Assembly: GCA_030378005.1 (NCBI GenBank)
Contig: JAUCGF010000001.1
Coordinates: forward strand, 1-38,673
Length of the DNA: 38,673 nt
Source of the DNA: Desulfococcaceae bacterium HSG9
GTDB lineage: Bacteria; Desulfobacterota; Desulfobacteria; Desulfobacterales; JAUCGF01
Direction of reading: 5' to 3'
Each line of letters begins with the position of its first letter. Positions within the stretch are counted from its first letter, which is position 1. Below the pieces are notes generated by a model. The model did no database searches, was not told the DNA's origin, and saw nothing but the letters and a program-made list of their open reading frames with translations. Positions 25,876 to 37,691 of this stretch are shown in pieces. Made by a program: the position numbers and the translations under genes.

Positions 25876-25908
25876 AGAAATCGGGTTTTTCTAAAAAACC
25901 CGATTTCT
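25876..25908. terminator. Perfect hairpin after array 2, terminator-like
   Basis: 15-bp arms AGAAATCGGGTTTTT and AAAAACCCGATTTCT with a CTA loop, 7 bp after the truncated last repeat. It could end transcription of array 2, although only a short T run follows. The same arm sequence with A for one G occurs inside the elements at 26284-26388 and 32290-32393. Confidence 0.6.
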
Positions 25909-26283
25909 TTGTGGCATAATCTGTTATCTGAATTAGAGGGGATTGTGAAACCTTCCAGATGCAGGTCTTATGTTTGAACGATACAAGTATAATTCAATTG
26001 GATGCTATCAGGCGGGGTCGAAAAAATTGTGGAACGGATATGTTCTTGATACGGTGAAAAGCGTGTTGAATCGAGTTGGCGATTTTGTATGGAAGGGGCT
26101 TAAAACCGTTGTGTATATGATTGAGATTTTCTATGAAAATTCAGTCCTGATATTGTTGCTCACTGAAAATATCAGTTCTCTTTCGAACGAAAATATGGAT
26201 TGAAAATTTGAAAGGGTTCCCACGCAAAGCATGGGAACCAGGGGAGGGTGTGAACGGTCGCTAAAAATTTACAAATCACGAGA
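25909..26283. other. Intergenic region downstream of array 2
   Basis: No supported gene. A 77-codon open frame at 25970-26203 has no ribosome site, no recognisable family and borderline composition. A hairpin GGTTCCCACGCAAAGCATGGGAACC-type (26215-26239, arms GGTTCCCA and TGGGAACC) resembles a widespread intergenic repeat. Confidence 0.5.
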
Positions 26284-26388
26284 TAAGTACTTGGACATAT
26301 ATTTTCAGGTTACAAATTCTGCTGGAAATCGGATTTTTCTAAAAAATCCGATTTCTAAAATACCGGAAAACTTTTGTCCAGGTACTTA
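26284..26388. repeat. Palindromic element with TAAGTACTTGGACA ends (copy 1), 3' of clpA
   Basis: The ends TAAGTACTTGGACA and TGTCCAGGTACTTA are imperfect inverted copies. The core is a strong hairpin GAAATCGGATTTTT / AAAAATCCGATTTC. A nearly identical copy lies at 32290-32393. It stops four bases short of the clpA stop codon and could serve as the terminator of clpA. Confidence 0.8.
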
Positions 26389-26392
26389 TTAT

Positions 26393-28648
<2,256 letters not shown>

Positions 28649-28841
28649 GATTTCACCCTCTTAAACGTTTATACCGCGTTGGTTTCAGCTCTTAATCACT
28701 TTTTGATAGCGATTTCGTGTTGTATCAGCAAGCTATTTTTCTATAGATATTATGTCCCTAACGGGACACAGTATTGAGGATTGCCCGATTAGGATTAAGA
28801 GCAAGAGTAAGAAAATTGGTAAGTTATTTAGTCGCCGCTTC

Positions 28842-29156
28842 TTATTCTTCTTCCATGGAGCATCGCAACGGATAACCACGCTCCCTTGCGAGTGTATGTA
28901 CACTATTGATTTTGGTTGAGGCGATGTCATACGTGTAAACTCCGCAAACGCCCACTCCCTTTTTATGCACGTTGAGCATAATCGTCATCGCCCGATCTTC
29001 ATTTTTATGAAACACGAATTTTAAAATTTCAACAACAAATTCCATGGTTGTGTAATCATCATTGTGAAGCAAGACTTTATACATCGAAGGTTCACGCGTT
29101 TTATCACGCGATTTGGTTATCACATCATCTTCAATATTTGTTCCGCTATCACCCAT
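28842..29156 (-). CDS. clpS: ATP-dependent Clp protease adaptor ClpS
   Basis: Adaptor that delivers N-degron proteins to ClpA. The chosen start MGDSGTNIEDDVI (104 aa) has GGAGG eight bases upstream; a frame 26 codons longer lacks a site and adds a non-ClpS stretch. The core has MYKVLLHNDDYTTMEFVVEI, with the HNDDYTTME substrate pocket, and the later conserved VHKKGVGVCGVYTYDIA with its metal/ClpA-contact region. It is directly upstream of clpA on the same strand, as in many proteobacteria. Confidence 0.95.
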   Translation of the reverse strand: MGDSGTNIEDDVITKSRDKTREPSMYKVLLHNDDYTTMEFVVEILKFVFHKNEDRAMTIMLNVHKKGVGVCGVYTYDIASTKINSVHTLARERGYPLRCSMEEE

Positions 29157-29216
29157 AAATCCTACCTCCGTAACTCGTTGGCAATAGATTTCAGTGTTCA
29201 GGTTTAAGGTTTTGTG

Positions 29217-29320
29217 ATTAAATAACTTACCCATTGAGTAAGAACTAAATCCTTACTCTTGCTCTTAATCGAATGAAACGAGCAAGAGTTGAAAAAAAAT
29301 GGGTGAGTTATTTTGTCCCT
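29217..29320. repeat. Small inverted repeats upstream of clpS
   Basis: The arms TAAATAACTTACCCATT...CTCTTGCTCTTAAT (29218-29266) and GAGCAAGAGTTG...ATGGGTGAGTTATTTT (about 29280-29320) are inverted copies. A third copy (AAGAGCAAGAGTAAG...GGTAAGTTATTTA) lies at 28797-28831 downstream of clpS, so related repeats flank that gene. Confidence 0.55.
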
Positions 29321-29367
29321 GATCCTAACGCATTGATACCTGACACCTTAAAATAAGCATTCAACCA

Positions 29368-31896
29368 TTACTTACCACAGCATTTTTTATATTTTTTGCC
29401 GCTGCCGCAAGGGCAGGGAGCATTACGCCCGACTTTTTTTTTGGCGCGTTTGACAGGTTTGCTTCGAGCCGGTTGATCTCCGCCACCGGAAAAAGTGAGG
29501 TTTTGTTCCTTCGGCCTGCCGAAATCATGAATCCTTTCGGGACGGGCAATCTGAACGTGAAATAAAAATGACACCGTTTCTTCCTGGATTCGGTTGATCA
29601 TATCCTGAAACAGATCAAAACCTTCCTTTTTATAGATTACCAGCGGATGTTGCTGCGCGTATCCTCTCAGGCCGATACCCTCTTTAAGATGGTCCATGCT
29701 GAGAAGGTGGTCTTTCCAAAGGTTATCAACCTTTTGCAGCATGACTTCGCGTTCCAGCAGTCTGATATTTTCAGGCCCGATTTCCACTTCTTTGGCACCG
29801 TAATCTTTGAGTGCTTTGTCAGATATCAGTTCGGCCAGGGCCTCCATATCCAATCGTTCAATTTCTCTTGAACCCAGCGAATCAAGACGGCAATTAAACT
29901 GTTTAAATACGGCGTTGTCGATACCATTCCAGTCCCACTCCTCCGGATGTGTTTTTTCATCAGAAAAGATATAGGCGATATCCTTGGCTTTGTCGTTAAT
30001 CATGTGTACAAAAGCGGTTTTCAGGTTTTTGCCGGTAAGCGCTTCCCGACGCTGCTCATAGATAACCTCACGCTGCTGATTCATAACATCATCATATTCA
30101 AGCAAATGTTTACGAATATCGAAATTTTGCCCTTCCACTTTGGACTGGGCGTTTTCAATAGCGCGGCTGATGAGGTTATGTTCAATAGGTTCGCCTTCTT
30201 CCATACCCAGTTTTTCCATAATACCGGTGATTTTATCACCCCCGAAAATGCGTAAAAGGTCGTCTTCCAGTGCCAGAAAAAAACGCGATGATCCGGGGTC
30301 GCCTTGTCGTCCGGAACGTCCGCGCAGTTGGTTATCAATTCGACGGCTTTCATGCCTTTCAGTGCCGATGATATGCAGTCCGCCCAATTCGATGACGCCT
30401 TCACCCAAAACGATGTCAGTGCCGCGTCCGGCCATGCTGGTGGAAATCGTCACCGAACTTTTTTGGCCGGCCTGAGCGATAATTTCGGCTTCTTTTTCAT
30501 GATTTTTAGCGTTCAGAACATGATGCTTAATACCGCGCTGTTTTAATTTTTTGGCAAAACTTTCTGAAACATCAATTGAAATCGTACCCACAAGCACGGG
30601 TTGCCCTTTTTCGTTACATCTGATGATTTCGTCCAGAGCGGCATTATATTTTTCATTTCTCGTTTTATAGATGGCATCCGGATAATCCGTGCGCACCATG
30701 GGTTGGTTGGTGGGAATAACCGTAACATCAAGGTCATATATTTTTTTAAATTCGGCTGCTTCCGTATCTGCGGTACCTGTCATTCCGGCCAGTTTATCAA
30801 ACATACGGAAATAATTTTGAAAGGTGATGGTTGCCAGCGTCTGGTTTTCGTTTTCAATTTTAACCTTTTCCTTGGCTTCTAACGCCTGATGTAGCCCTTC
30901 ACTGTAACGCCGTCCGGGCATAATCCGTCCGGTGAACTCATCGACAATAATAACCTCTCCATCTTTAACGATATAATCGACATCCCGTTTAAAAAGCGTG
31001 TGCGCCTTGAGCGCCTGGTTTACATGATGAAGCAGTTCGATATTTTTGGGGTCATAAATATTATCGACTTTCAGCAATTTTTCTACATGAGCGACGCCTT
31101 CTTCCGTAAGCACAACGGAGCGTACTTTTTCGTCAATTGTGTAATGAGTTTCTTTTTTAAAGCTTGGAATGATCGTATTGACCTGATAATACAGGTCTGT
31201 GGACATTTCCGCAGGACCGGAAATAATCAGCGGTGTACGGGCTTCATCAACGAGGATACTGTCAACCTCGTCCACAATGGCATAATGTAACTTCCGCTGA
31301 ACCAATGAATCGCCGTCAAACTTCATATTATCTCTTAAATAGTCAAAGCCGAATTCATTGTTCGTGCCAAAAGTGATATCTGCGTTATAGGCTTCTTTAC
31401 GTTCTTTGTCGTTTATCCCGTGAACCACTGTGCCGACGGATAGACCTAAAAAATTATAAATCTGCCCCATCCATTCGGTATCACGTAATGCCAGATAATC
31501 ATTGACCGTGACAATATGAACCCCCTTGCCGGTGAGCGCATTGAGGTAAGCCGGCAGCGTTGCGACCAACGTTTTGCCTTCACCTGTTTTCATTTCGGCG
31601 ATTTTACCCTGGTGAAGGACAATGCCGCCTACGAGTTGGGAATCAAAATGACGCATTTTCAGCGTGCGCACTGAGGCTTCCCGAACAGTGGCAAAGGCTT
31701 CCGGCAGGATGGCATCCAACTCCTCCCCGTTTTCAAGACGTTCTTTGAAACGAAGGGTCTGAGCTTTCAAGGCAGTGTCGTCCATTGCCTGAATGGTGGG
31801 TTCAAGCGCATTAATTTCCTGAACAAGCGGGTCCAGTTTTTTTAATTCCCGTTGATTTTTACTTCCGAATATTTTGGTTAAAAAACTTGCAATCAT
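29368..31896 (-). CDS. secA: Protein translocase ATPase SecA
   Basis: Motor of the general secretion pathway, acting at SecYEG. 842 aa. The N-terminal DEAD-type motor has Walker [21 protein letters not shown] (about residue 103), Walker [21 protein letters not shown], and the preprotein cross-linking domain follows. The second motor half has [33 protein letters not shown] and [20 protein letters not shown]. The C-terminus carries the zinc-binding SEC-C motif [18 protein letters not shown], used for SecB or lipid contact. AGGA lies 11 bases before the ATG, a rather long spacing. Confidence 0.98.
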   Translation of the reverse strand: MIASFLTKIFGSKNQRELKKLDPLVQEINALEPTIQAMDDTALKAQTLRFKERLENGEELDAILPEAFATVREASVRTLKMRHFDSQLVGGIVLHQGKIAEMKTGEGKTLVATLPAYLNALTGKGVHIVTVNDYLALRDTEWMGQIYNFLGLSVGTVVHGINDKERKEAYNADITFGTNNEFGFDYLRDNMKFDGDSLVQRKLHYAIVDEVDSILVDEARTPLIISGPAEMSTDLYYQVNTIIPSFKKETHYTIDEKVRSVVLTEEGVAHVEKLLKVDNIYDPKNIELLHHVNQALKAHTLFKRDVDYIVKDGEVIIVDEFTGRIMPGRRYSEGLHQALEAKEKVKIENENQTLATITFQNYFRMFDKLAGMTGTADTEAAEFKKIYDLDVTVIPTNQPMVRTDYPDAIYKTRNEKYNAALDEIIRCNEKGQPVLVGTISIDVSESFAKKLKQRGIKHHVLNAKNHEKEAEIIAQAGQKSSVTISTSMAGRGTDIVLGEGVIELGGLHIIGTERHESRRIDNQLRGRSGRQGDPGSSRFFLALEDDLLRIFGGDKITGIMEKLGMEEGEPIEHNLISRAIENAQSKVEGQNFDIRKHLLEYDDVMNQQREVIYEQRREALTGKNLKTAFVHMINDKAKDIAYIFSDEKTHPEEWDWNGIDNAVFKQFNCRLDSLGSREIERLDMEALAELISDKALKDYGAKEVEIGPENIRLLEREVMLQKVDNLWKDHLLSMDHLKEGIGLRGYAQQHPLVIYKKEGFDLFQDMINRIQEETVSFLFHVQIARPERIHDFGRPKEQNLTFSGGGDQPARSKPVKRAKKKVGRNAPCPCGSGKKYKKCCGK

Positions 31897-31968
31897 AGAT
31901 ATATGCGTCCTTTAAAGCGCGAGTTGGCACTTGTGATTGGTGAAAAGTAAATTATAGAGTTTATCAGG

Positions 31969-32101
31969 CTCTATTGACATTTCAAATTCAACCTTCGCCA
32001 GATGCTGGTATTCACAAGGGTTTGCGGCGAAAACAATTTGAAACTGCTATGGTAGCTAATTATTTGAATAATTAGAATGATTTTATGAAATGTCAACAGA
32101 G
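31969..32101. repeat. Inverted-repeat pair upstream of secA
   Basis: CTCTATTGACATTTCA (31969-31984) and TGAAATGTCAACAGAG (32086-32101) match as inverted arms at 15 of 16 positions, 101 bp apart. This resembles a further small element or a decayed MITE. Only one copy is in the window, so its nature is uncertain. Confidence 0.5.
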
Positions 32102-32178
32102 TCTATAGGAAATCTGTCTGATGAGAGCTATGTAAGTAGGGAAAAAATGTGGATCAATGATCAGGAATTGAAGTAAGA

Positions 32179-32267
32179 ATAGTATTCTGATTTTTCCAGA
32201 AAACACCCACAAGCTGAGAAGCTTTCGAACTTCTCAGTTCTGGAAAAACCAAAATTTGATCAGTATA
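32179..32267. repeat. Palindromic element with TATACTGATC ends (copy B)
   Basis: The arms TGATTTTTCCAGAA and TTCTGGAAAAACCAAAATTT, with the right outer end TTTGATCAGTATA, match the left end of the element at 3183-3274 (inverted). The core has a hairpin GAGAAGCTTTCGAACTTCTC. The left arm is shortened. Confidence 0.65.
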
Positions 32268-32289
32268 GATGGTTAGGAACAGAAACTTT

Positions 32290-32393
32290 TAAGTACTTGG
32301 ACATATATTTTAGGTTACAAATTCTGCTGGAAATCGGATTTTTCTAAAAAATCCGATTTCTAAAATACCGGAAAACTTTTGTCCAGGTACTTA
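32290..32393. repeat. Palindromic element with TAAGTACTTGGACA ends (copy 2), 3' of the M23 peptidase gene
   Basis: Differs from the copy at 26284-26388 by about one base in 104. It ends 36 bp beyond the stop of the M23 peptidase gene. Same central hairpin, and the same position relative to the upstream gene (3' side of a minus-strand gene). Confidence 0.82.
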
Positions 32394-32429
32394 CTTATCT
32401 TCAATTCCGCCTCTTATACCAACTCCAAA

Positions 32430-33377
32430 TCAATCAAGAAAAAACTTTTCAGGATTAACCGGGATGTCCTTTATACGAACTTCATAATGAACATGAGCCC
32501 CTGTGGTTCTTCCTGACGTGCCAACTTTAGCGATAATATCCCCTCTTTTTACAACATCCCCTTTTTTCTTTAAAAGTTTTCTGGCATGTCCGTAACTTGT
32601 AGTGATACGATTTCCGTGATCAATTGTTATCAAGCGGCCCAAAGGCCCTTTATAGCCAGAAAAAATTACAACGCCGTTGGCAGTGGCCCTTATCGGCGTT
32701 CCCGATTTCGTAGCAATATCGTAACCTTTATGAAAGGCTAGTTTTTTACTTTTAAACGGAGATTTGCGATAGCCAAACCCGGATGTTATACGGCCGCGGC
32801 AGGGATGAATTGAAGGGGTGGATGCTAAAATTTCTAATTTATCGTCCAATCCGTTGATAAGTGAACTGAATTGTTTCTTTTGGCCGCTTAAGGCATTATC
32901 AATACAGACGACCTGCTCGTACATCTCTTCGATCAAATCATCATGTTTTTCAGTCAACGGAATTTGTGGATTCAGATCATCGGGCATCGCACCACCGACG
33001 CCAAACAGATCATTGGGTTCAGTTATAGAGTCGCTCTTATCAATTTTAGCCATTCTCCGAACTTCGTTTTCAAAATCATCCAATTGGACCAATTGTAATT
33101 TTAATTTATTAATCGCCTGAGCAAATGTTTGAATCTCTTTACGCTGACCGGTAATTTGATCGAACTGGTCATTCACTTTCGATTTAAGGGACTGATTATC
33201 AACTGCTTGTGTTCTCAGAAAAGTGTAATCATAAACGATTACTCCCACACCAATGCCTCCTCCTAAAAGACAGAAACAGATAAATCCGATAAAAGTTTTG
33301 GACAAGGTCATTTGCCTGACCGGTGCCCCGCTGTGACTTAGTAAAAGTAAAGAAATATTTTTTTTCATAATTCCCAT
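32430..33377 (-). CDS. Membrane-anchored M23-family peptidase
   Basis: Likely cell-wall endopeptidase or regulator of division amidases. 315 aa: a short cytoplasmic start, a membrane helix at about residues 27-49 (FIGFICFCLLGGGIGVGVIV), a coiled coil at about 55-110 (DQFDQITGQRKEIQTFAQAI), then a linker and the LytM/M23 domain from about residue 195. Zinc ligands are intact: HKGYDIA (His and Asp of HxxxD) and AHVHYEVR (HxH). The start is uncertain: ATG at 33377 or three codons later at 33368 (MKKNISLL), neither with a strong ribosome site. It stands alone between repeats. Confidence 0.92.
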   Translation of the reverse strand: MGIMKKNISLLLLSHSGAPVRQMTLSKTFIGFICFCLLGGGIGVGVIVYDYTFLRTQAVDNQSLKSKVNDQFDQITGQRKEIQTFAQAINKLKLQLVQLDDFENEVRRMAKIDKSDSITEPNDLFGVGGAMPDDLNPQIPLTEKHDDLIEEMYEQVVCIDNALSGQKKQFSSLINGLDDKLEILASTPSIHPCRGRITSGFGYRKSPFKSKKLAFHKGYDIATKSGTPIRATANGVVIFSGYKGPLGRLITIDHGNRITTSYGHARKLLKKKGDVVKRGDIIAKVGTSGRTTGAHVHYEVRIKDIPVNPEKFFLD

Positions 33378-33751
33378 CGTTCATTATAATTAATTAACAA
33401 ATGCTGCCCAGACCCATAATTAAGTAAAAGCGCTTACATGATTAAAAAGAAACGGACGCAAGCACTGAAGTAATGTAAAGCCTTATAACACCATTATATA
33501 TAGCCATTCGGATAATTTGGCCGCTACGTCAGAACAATTTTATCTGAAAGACTACCAATAGCCGTTTATATAGTATTTAAGAAAAATGTTTTAGATTCAC
33601 TGAAAGTTACGACGCATTTCTTCAAAAACGTTTTTTGTAGCACATATTTTTATTGGTTGTCAAGTCGTAGATAGCAAAAATAATAATTCCGATAATCTGT
33701 TATACTTAGAGCCAATTTGAAAAGTCTTAAATTGGCTGCAAAAGCCTGAGA
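33378..33751. other. AT-rich intergenic region upstream of the M23 gene
   Basis: No credible gene. It should contain the promoter of the M23 peptidase gene; no specific promoter can be assigned. Confidence 0.5.
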
Positions 33752-34067
33752 AGGGTGTAAATTTCGGCTATTCACATAAGACGGGACAGATGTAGAGCGG
33801 AAAGCTGTTCCGCTTTTTCATACCGGTGCGACTGTTGATAACGCGGGACGGCTTCCCGCGCTACATAAGTGCCTCGCTTTATGTCAGTAGATGGAAAATG
33901 CCTGAAAAAAGGGTGTAAATTTCGGCTACTCACATAAGACGGGACAGATGTAGAGCGGAAAGCTGTTCCGCTTCTTCATACCGGTGTGACTGTTAATAAC
34001 GCGGGACGGCTTCCCGCGCTACATAAGTGCCTCGCTTTATGTCAGTAGATGGAAAATACCTGAAAAT
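33752..34067. repeat. Two direct tandem copies of a 158-bp unit
   Basis: Units 33752-33909 and 33910-34067 are nearly identical, differing at a few bases. Each starts AGGGTGTAAATTTCGGCTA, contains hairpins GCGGAAAGCTGTTCCGC and GCGGGACGGCTTCCCGC, and ends with the TCAGTAGATGGAAAAT end of the palindromic element. The unit length equals the element length (155) plus its 3-bp target duplication. The second copy runs into a complete element. Confidence 0.85.
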
Positions 34068-34194
34068 ACGACGTGGAGCGCAAAAATTAAGCGAAGCGGT
34101 TTTTTGCAAGCCCCTGAATCCGCAGCCTTTCCGGGTGGCGATGCTGAAAATCGCTGCGCTTGATTTTTGCGTTCCTGAACTTTCCATCTACTGA
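34042..34194. mobile_element. Full-length copy of the TCAGTAGATGGAAA element
   Basis: 153 bp, with both terminal repeats and interior blocks (GAGCGCAAAAATTAAGCG, GGTTTTTTGCAAGCCCCTGA, GATGCTGAAAATCGCTGCGC) in the same orientation as the copy in cas1. Flanks ATG and TTA do not match, perhaps because the left side was rearranged with the tandem duplication. It lies 139 bp upstream of the pilus ATPase gene. Confidence 0.85.
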
Positions 34195-34333
34195 TTATAT
34201 CTTAAAATTTAAACTTTTAATTGGCATTCATAATAGCAAGCATCTTTAAATTGTGATACTGTTCGTAATGTTTTATATTTATGTCAATCAGACCGCTCCT
34301 TGAAGCACCGCTTTGTAACATCGGATAATAGAT

Positions 34334-36076
34334 ATGGCGACTCCCAAAAAATTCGGCGATTGGGCAATTGAACTCGGTTTTATGACTGAAGCGCAAGTGA
34401 ACCACATCCTCGATCAAAAAACGATTTCCAGTAAACGTAAAATCGGACAAATTTGTAAAGATGCCGATTTTTTGGATGATCAACAGCTTGCCCAAATTTT
34501 AGCGCGTCAGTATGAATACGATTATATTAGTCTTGCAAAAATGAATAATACCGATCTTTTCAAACTGATTCCTCTACATTTGATGACGCAATATCAGTTC
34601 ATTCCGGTCAGTCAAAAAAAAGATCGCCTGCAAATTGCAATTGCCGAACCGACTGATTTTTTTAAAATCGCTAACGAACTGGATATGCTGCTCAATATGG
34701 ATATATCCATAGCGATTGCCAGTGCAAAACGAATTATGGCGTTGCTGGATAAATTTGAATCCTCTCAGGATACGCTGGCAATCGTATCGGATGATATGCG
34801 ATTACCGGTTGTTCAGACATCAGAAACTGGGGAGACGGTGTTGAGTATTGATAAAATTGATGCCGAAGAGAACCCTATTGTCAAACTGGTGAATTCCACC
34901 ATTATTGATGCGATAAACAAAAAAGCCAGTGATATTCATATTGAATCTTCGGATCAGGGAATGATTATCCGTTACCGCATTGACGGCATCCTCTATCAAG
35001 CCATTGACCCGCTTGAGGTTAAATATCAAAGCCCGGTTATAAGCCGAATCAAGGTGATGTCCGAATTGGATATCGCTGAAAAACGGGTACCTCAGGATGG
35101 GCGTTTTAAGCTCAGAATGCGTGATCGCACCATTGATTTTCGGATATCGATTCTTCCGACGATTTTTGGTGAAAATGCGGTCATCCGTATTCTTGACAGT
35201 GAAAGTATGAATTCAGGTGATGGTGAACTTCTACTTGAGGAGATGCAACTGCCAACCAATGAATTAACCCGCATACGAAGAATGACACATGCGCCCTATG
35301 GTTTATTCCTGATGACAGGCCCCACAGGTTCCGGCAAAACCACAACCCTGTATCGAGCGCTTTCGGAAGTGAACAGCAATGATGTTAAGATTATTACCAT
35401 TGAAGACCCGGTCGAATATCAATTAAAAGGCATCACCCAAATTCAAGTCAATGAAAAAAAAGGATTGACTTTTGCCAAGGGCTTGCGGTCTGTGCTGCGA
35501 CATGATCCGGATAAAGTTTTGGTGGGTGAAATCCGCGATCAGGAAACCGCTCAAATCGCCATTCAAGCCGCTTTGACCGGACACTTGGTTTTTACGACCG
35601 TACATGCCAACAGTTCTTTTGAAGTGATTAACCGCTTTATCCACATGGGGGTTGAACCGTATAACCTGATGTCCGCTTTAAATTGTATCGTTGCGCAAAG
35701 GCTTATCCGCACCCTTTGCAAAGCGTGTAAGATTCCGATATCTTTATCCTCCGAAGCGATGATAGCGTATGGTCTGAACCCTTCTCGGCGTCATAAAAAA
35801 AAGCTTTATAAAGCCAATGGATGCGCCCTGTGCAACGGAACGGGATTTAAAGGCCGCAAGGCTTTTATCGAACTGATTGAGTTGGATGATGATATGAAGC
35901 AATTGTTCATCGGTAAAGCTCCAATGACTAAAATTAAAACGTATGCTGCCAGGACTGGTGCAGTTTTTCTAAGGGAAGCCGCTTTAAATGAAGTTCTGAG
36001 AGGCGTAACCACTTTAACGGAAGTCAATCGGGTTACATTTGCTAAAAAATTGAAGCCAAAGGTCAAAAAAGCATGA
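34334..36076 (+). CDS. Type IV pilus / type II secretion assembly ATPase (GspE/PilB/MshE family)
   Basis: Hexameric cytoplasmic ATPase that drives pilin or pseudopilin assembly. 580 aa: an N-terminal MshEN/GspE-N domain (about 1-150), then KASDIHIESSDQGMIIRYRI, which opens the PAS-like N2 region. Walker A GPTGSGKTTTLY (about 328-339), Asp box IITIEDPVEYQL, Walker B KVLVGEIRDQETAQIA and His box HLVFTTVHANSSFEVI follow. Near the C-terminus is a zinc tetracysteine, CKAC and CALC about 35 residues apart. The ATG follows GGATA weakly. It starts an operon; its stop overlaps the next start as ATGA. GspE, PilB and MshE cannot be separated by eye; the PilM-N-O neighbours favour a pilus or MSHA-like system. 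Confidence 0.93.
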   Translation: MATPKKFGDWAIELGFMTEAQVNHILDQKTISSKRKIGQICKDADFLDDQQLAQILARQYEYDYISLAKMNNTDLFKLIPLHLMTQYQFIPVSQKKDRLQIAIAEPTDFFKIANELDMLLNMDISIAIASAKRIMALLDKFESSQDTLAIVSDDMRLPVVQTSETGETVLSIDKIDAEENPIVKLVNSTIIDAINKKASDIHIESSDQGMIIRYRIDGILYQAIDPLEVKYQSPVISRIKVMSELDIAEKRVPQDGRFKLRMRDRTIDFRISILPTIFGENAVIRILDSESMNSGDGELLLEEMQLPTNELTRIRRMTHAPYGLFLMTGPTGSGKTTTLYRALSEVNSNDVKIITIEDPVEYQLKGITQIQVNEKKGLTFAKGLRSVLRHDPDKVLVGEIRDQETAQIAIQAALTGHLVFTTVHANSSFEVINRFIHMGVEPYNLMSALNCIVAQRLIRTLCKACKIPISLSSEAMIAYGLNPSRRHKKKLYKANGCALCNGTGFKGRKAFIELIELDDDMKQLFIGKAPMTKIKTYAARTGAVFLREAALNEVLRGVTTLTEVNRVTFAKKLKPKVKKA

Positions 36077-37074
36077 ATATCGGATTGAATAAAATTTACA
36101 CGGGGCTTTCTATCAGTTCATCATGTGTAAATGCGGTGCAAGTACAAAAAAATAAAACCGGATGGGAACTGTTACGATGGGCGCATCATCCTTTTTCACA
36201 GGGTGAACAGCGCTATTCTTTTCAAAACACGAATGCTCCCGATTTTATGAAATTGGCCACAGCGATTTCTAAAGTTATCCAACCGATGGATATAAAAAAG
36301 TCCGCAATCGGTCTTGCGCTTCCTTGCGAAGTAATTAAACTTTCCATAAAAAATTATAAAAATCTGCCGGAAACAGATGCTCTGATAACAAAAATGATCG
36401 CATGGGAAATGGAAAAAGCGCTTCAATTATCTCCTGCAAGCTTACGCACCGATTACTACCGGACGGAACTCCCCCCCAAAAAAGCCTCTGCAAGACTGCT
36501 GGCGGCCATCGGCGTTGATGCCGTGCTGAATGAATATGAATCATTATGTTCCGAACTTAAACTTGAAATCCGGACAATTGCACCGGCAGCCTTATGCCAA
36601 CTTAATTTTTACAGTCCGGTATTGCCTACATCCGGCATCATTGCCTTTGGTGGATTGTTTGAAAATTTTTTTACCCTGTTTATTATCGAAAATGGGCAAA
36701 TCAAATTTTATCAAGGAATCAAAAAAAGGCCTGTTAGAAATTATTATCGCAACGATATTGACAGAGTTTTACAGTTTTATTCCCAAGAAAACTGGGATAA
36801 GCCTGTTGAAACGCTATATATCGGCAGTCAAATCGGCGACCGTATAAAATTGGAGCCGCTATTTAAGAGTCTTGCAAATATTAAAACTGTCATGCCGGAT
36901 GAACACGAACTGATTAGCCTGAATACGGATTGTCAGAAATCAGAAATCAAACAGGGATTAAACACTTTCAGCACAGCCATAGGTGCCGCTCAAAGCCTTG
37001 CACCTGCTGAAACAAATCCATTTGATTTCTTGAAAATGTGGGCCGCCAAATTGAAAGGTGCCGGAACGCGATGA
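36073..37074 (+). CDS. PilM / MshI-like actin-fold assembly protein
   Basis: 333 aa; a cytoplasmic actin-like scaffold that links the ATPase side to the inner-membrane PilN/PilO-type pair. The N-terminus LNKIYTGLSISSSCVNAVQV is a first beta hairpin of the actin fold; the central SAIGLALPCEVIKLSIKNY and the later DAVLNEYESLCSELKLEIRT match PilM/MshI-type sequences. No membrane helix is present, unlike full-length GspL. Joined by ATGA overlaps to the genes on both sides. Confidence 0.78.
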   Translation: MNIGLNKIYTGLSISSSCVNAVQVQKNKTGWELLRWAHHPFSQGEQRYSFQNTNAPDFMKLATAISKVIQPMDIKKSAIGLALPCEVIKLSIKNYKNLPETDALITKMIAWEMEKALQLSPASLRTDYYRTELPPKKASARLLAAIGVDAVLNEYESLCSELKLEIRTIAPAALCQLNFYSPVLPTSGIIAFGGLFENFFTLFIIENGQIKFYQGIKKRPVRNYYRNDIDRVLQFYSQENWDKPVETLYIGSQIGDRIKLEPLFKSLANIKTVMPDEHELISLNTDCQKSEIKQGLNTFSTAIGAAQSLAPAETNPFDFLKMWAAKLKGAGTR

Positions 37075-37691
37075 ATCCCATAAAAGTAAATCTCGCCAAA
37101 CCCAAAGTAAATAAACGAACTGATTACGCTGTGATAATCGTGATGATCGGTATATTATCAGCATTTGCCGGCGTAAACGGCTATCGCTACATCAACACGC
37201 TAAAAGAAATCCGAAAATATGATGCAACATTGGCTCGTCAACTTATGAATCGGCAGGATGCCAAACAGCGGAGCCAAAAAACACACGGCCTGACGTTATC
37301 CGCAACTGAAATCAAAAGCCTTAAAGATAAAAGCGAATTTGTTAATCGGATTATTCTTGAAGATGTTTTTGTTTGGACAGAACTGCTTGATTTGTTGGAA
37401 ACGACGATGCCTCCGACAATGATTGTAAGCCTTATCGCCGTTTCGGATAATTTAAGCAAACTTACTTTAAAAGGCCGTGTGGCCTCAACCCATGAACTCA
37501 GCCTTTTTTTGAAAAAGATAAACGCTGCTGATTTATTTAATAACAACATCCTATCTGCTATCAGTGTTGCAATCAGTGATCAAAAACAGGCTGATAACAG
37601 CCCAACGCAAACGGCTATCGGCTATGAAATTGTTATTGCCCTGCATACCGATAGAATGCTCGCTTTCGTAGATGACGGCCTGAAAAAATGA
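37071..37691 (+). CDS. PilN-like inner-membrane assembly protein
   Basis: 206 aa, start chosen at the ATG overlapping the previous stop (ATGA); a frame 11 codons longer lies inside the upstream gene. A short basic cytoplasmic tail MNPIKVNLAKPKVNKR is followed by one membrane helix (about 21-41), a coiled coil and a small ferredoxin-like periplasmic domain, the PilN layout. The NPIKVNLA start parallels the PilN tail (x-x-INLLP) that binds PilM. Confidence 0.75.
   Translation: MNPIKVNLAKPKVNKRTDYAVIIVMIGILSAFAGVNGYRYINTLKEIRKYDATLARQLMNRQDAKQRSQKTHGLTLSATEIKSLKDKSEFVNRIILEDVFVWTELLDLLETTMPPTMIVSLIAVSDNLSKLTLKGRVASTHELSLFLKKINAADLFNNNILSAISVAISDQKQADNSPTQTAIGYEIVIALHTDRMLAFVDDGLKK

Noticed and set aside
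25970..26203. 77-codon plus-strand open frame after array 2
   Set aside because: No ribosome site, no recognisable family, surrounded by intergenic hairpins; likely chance.
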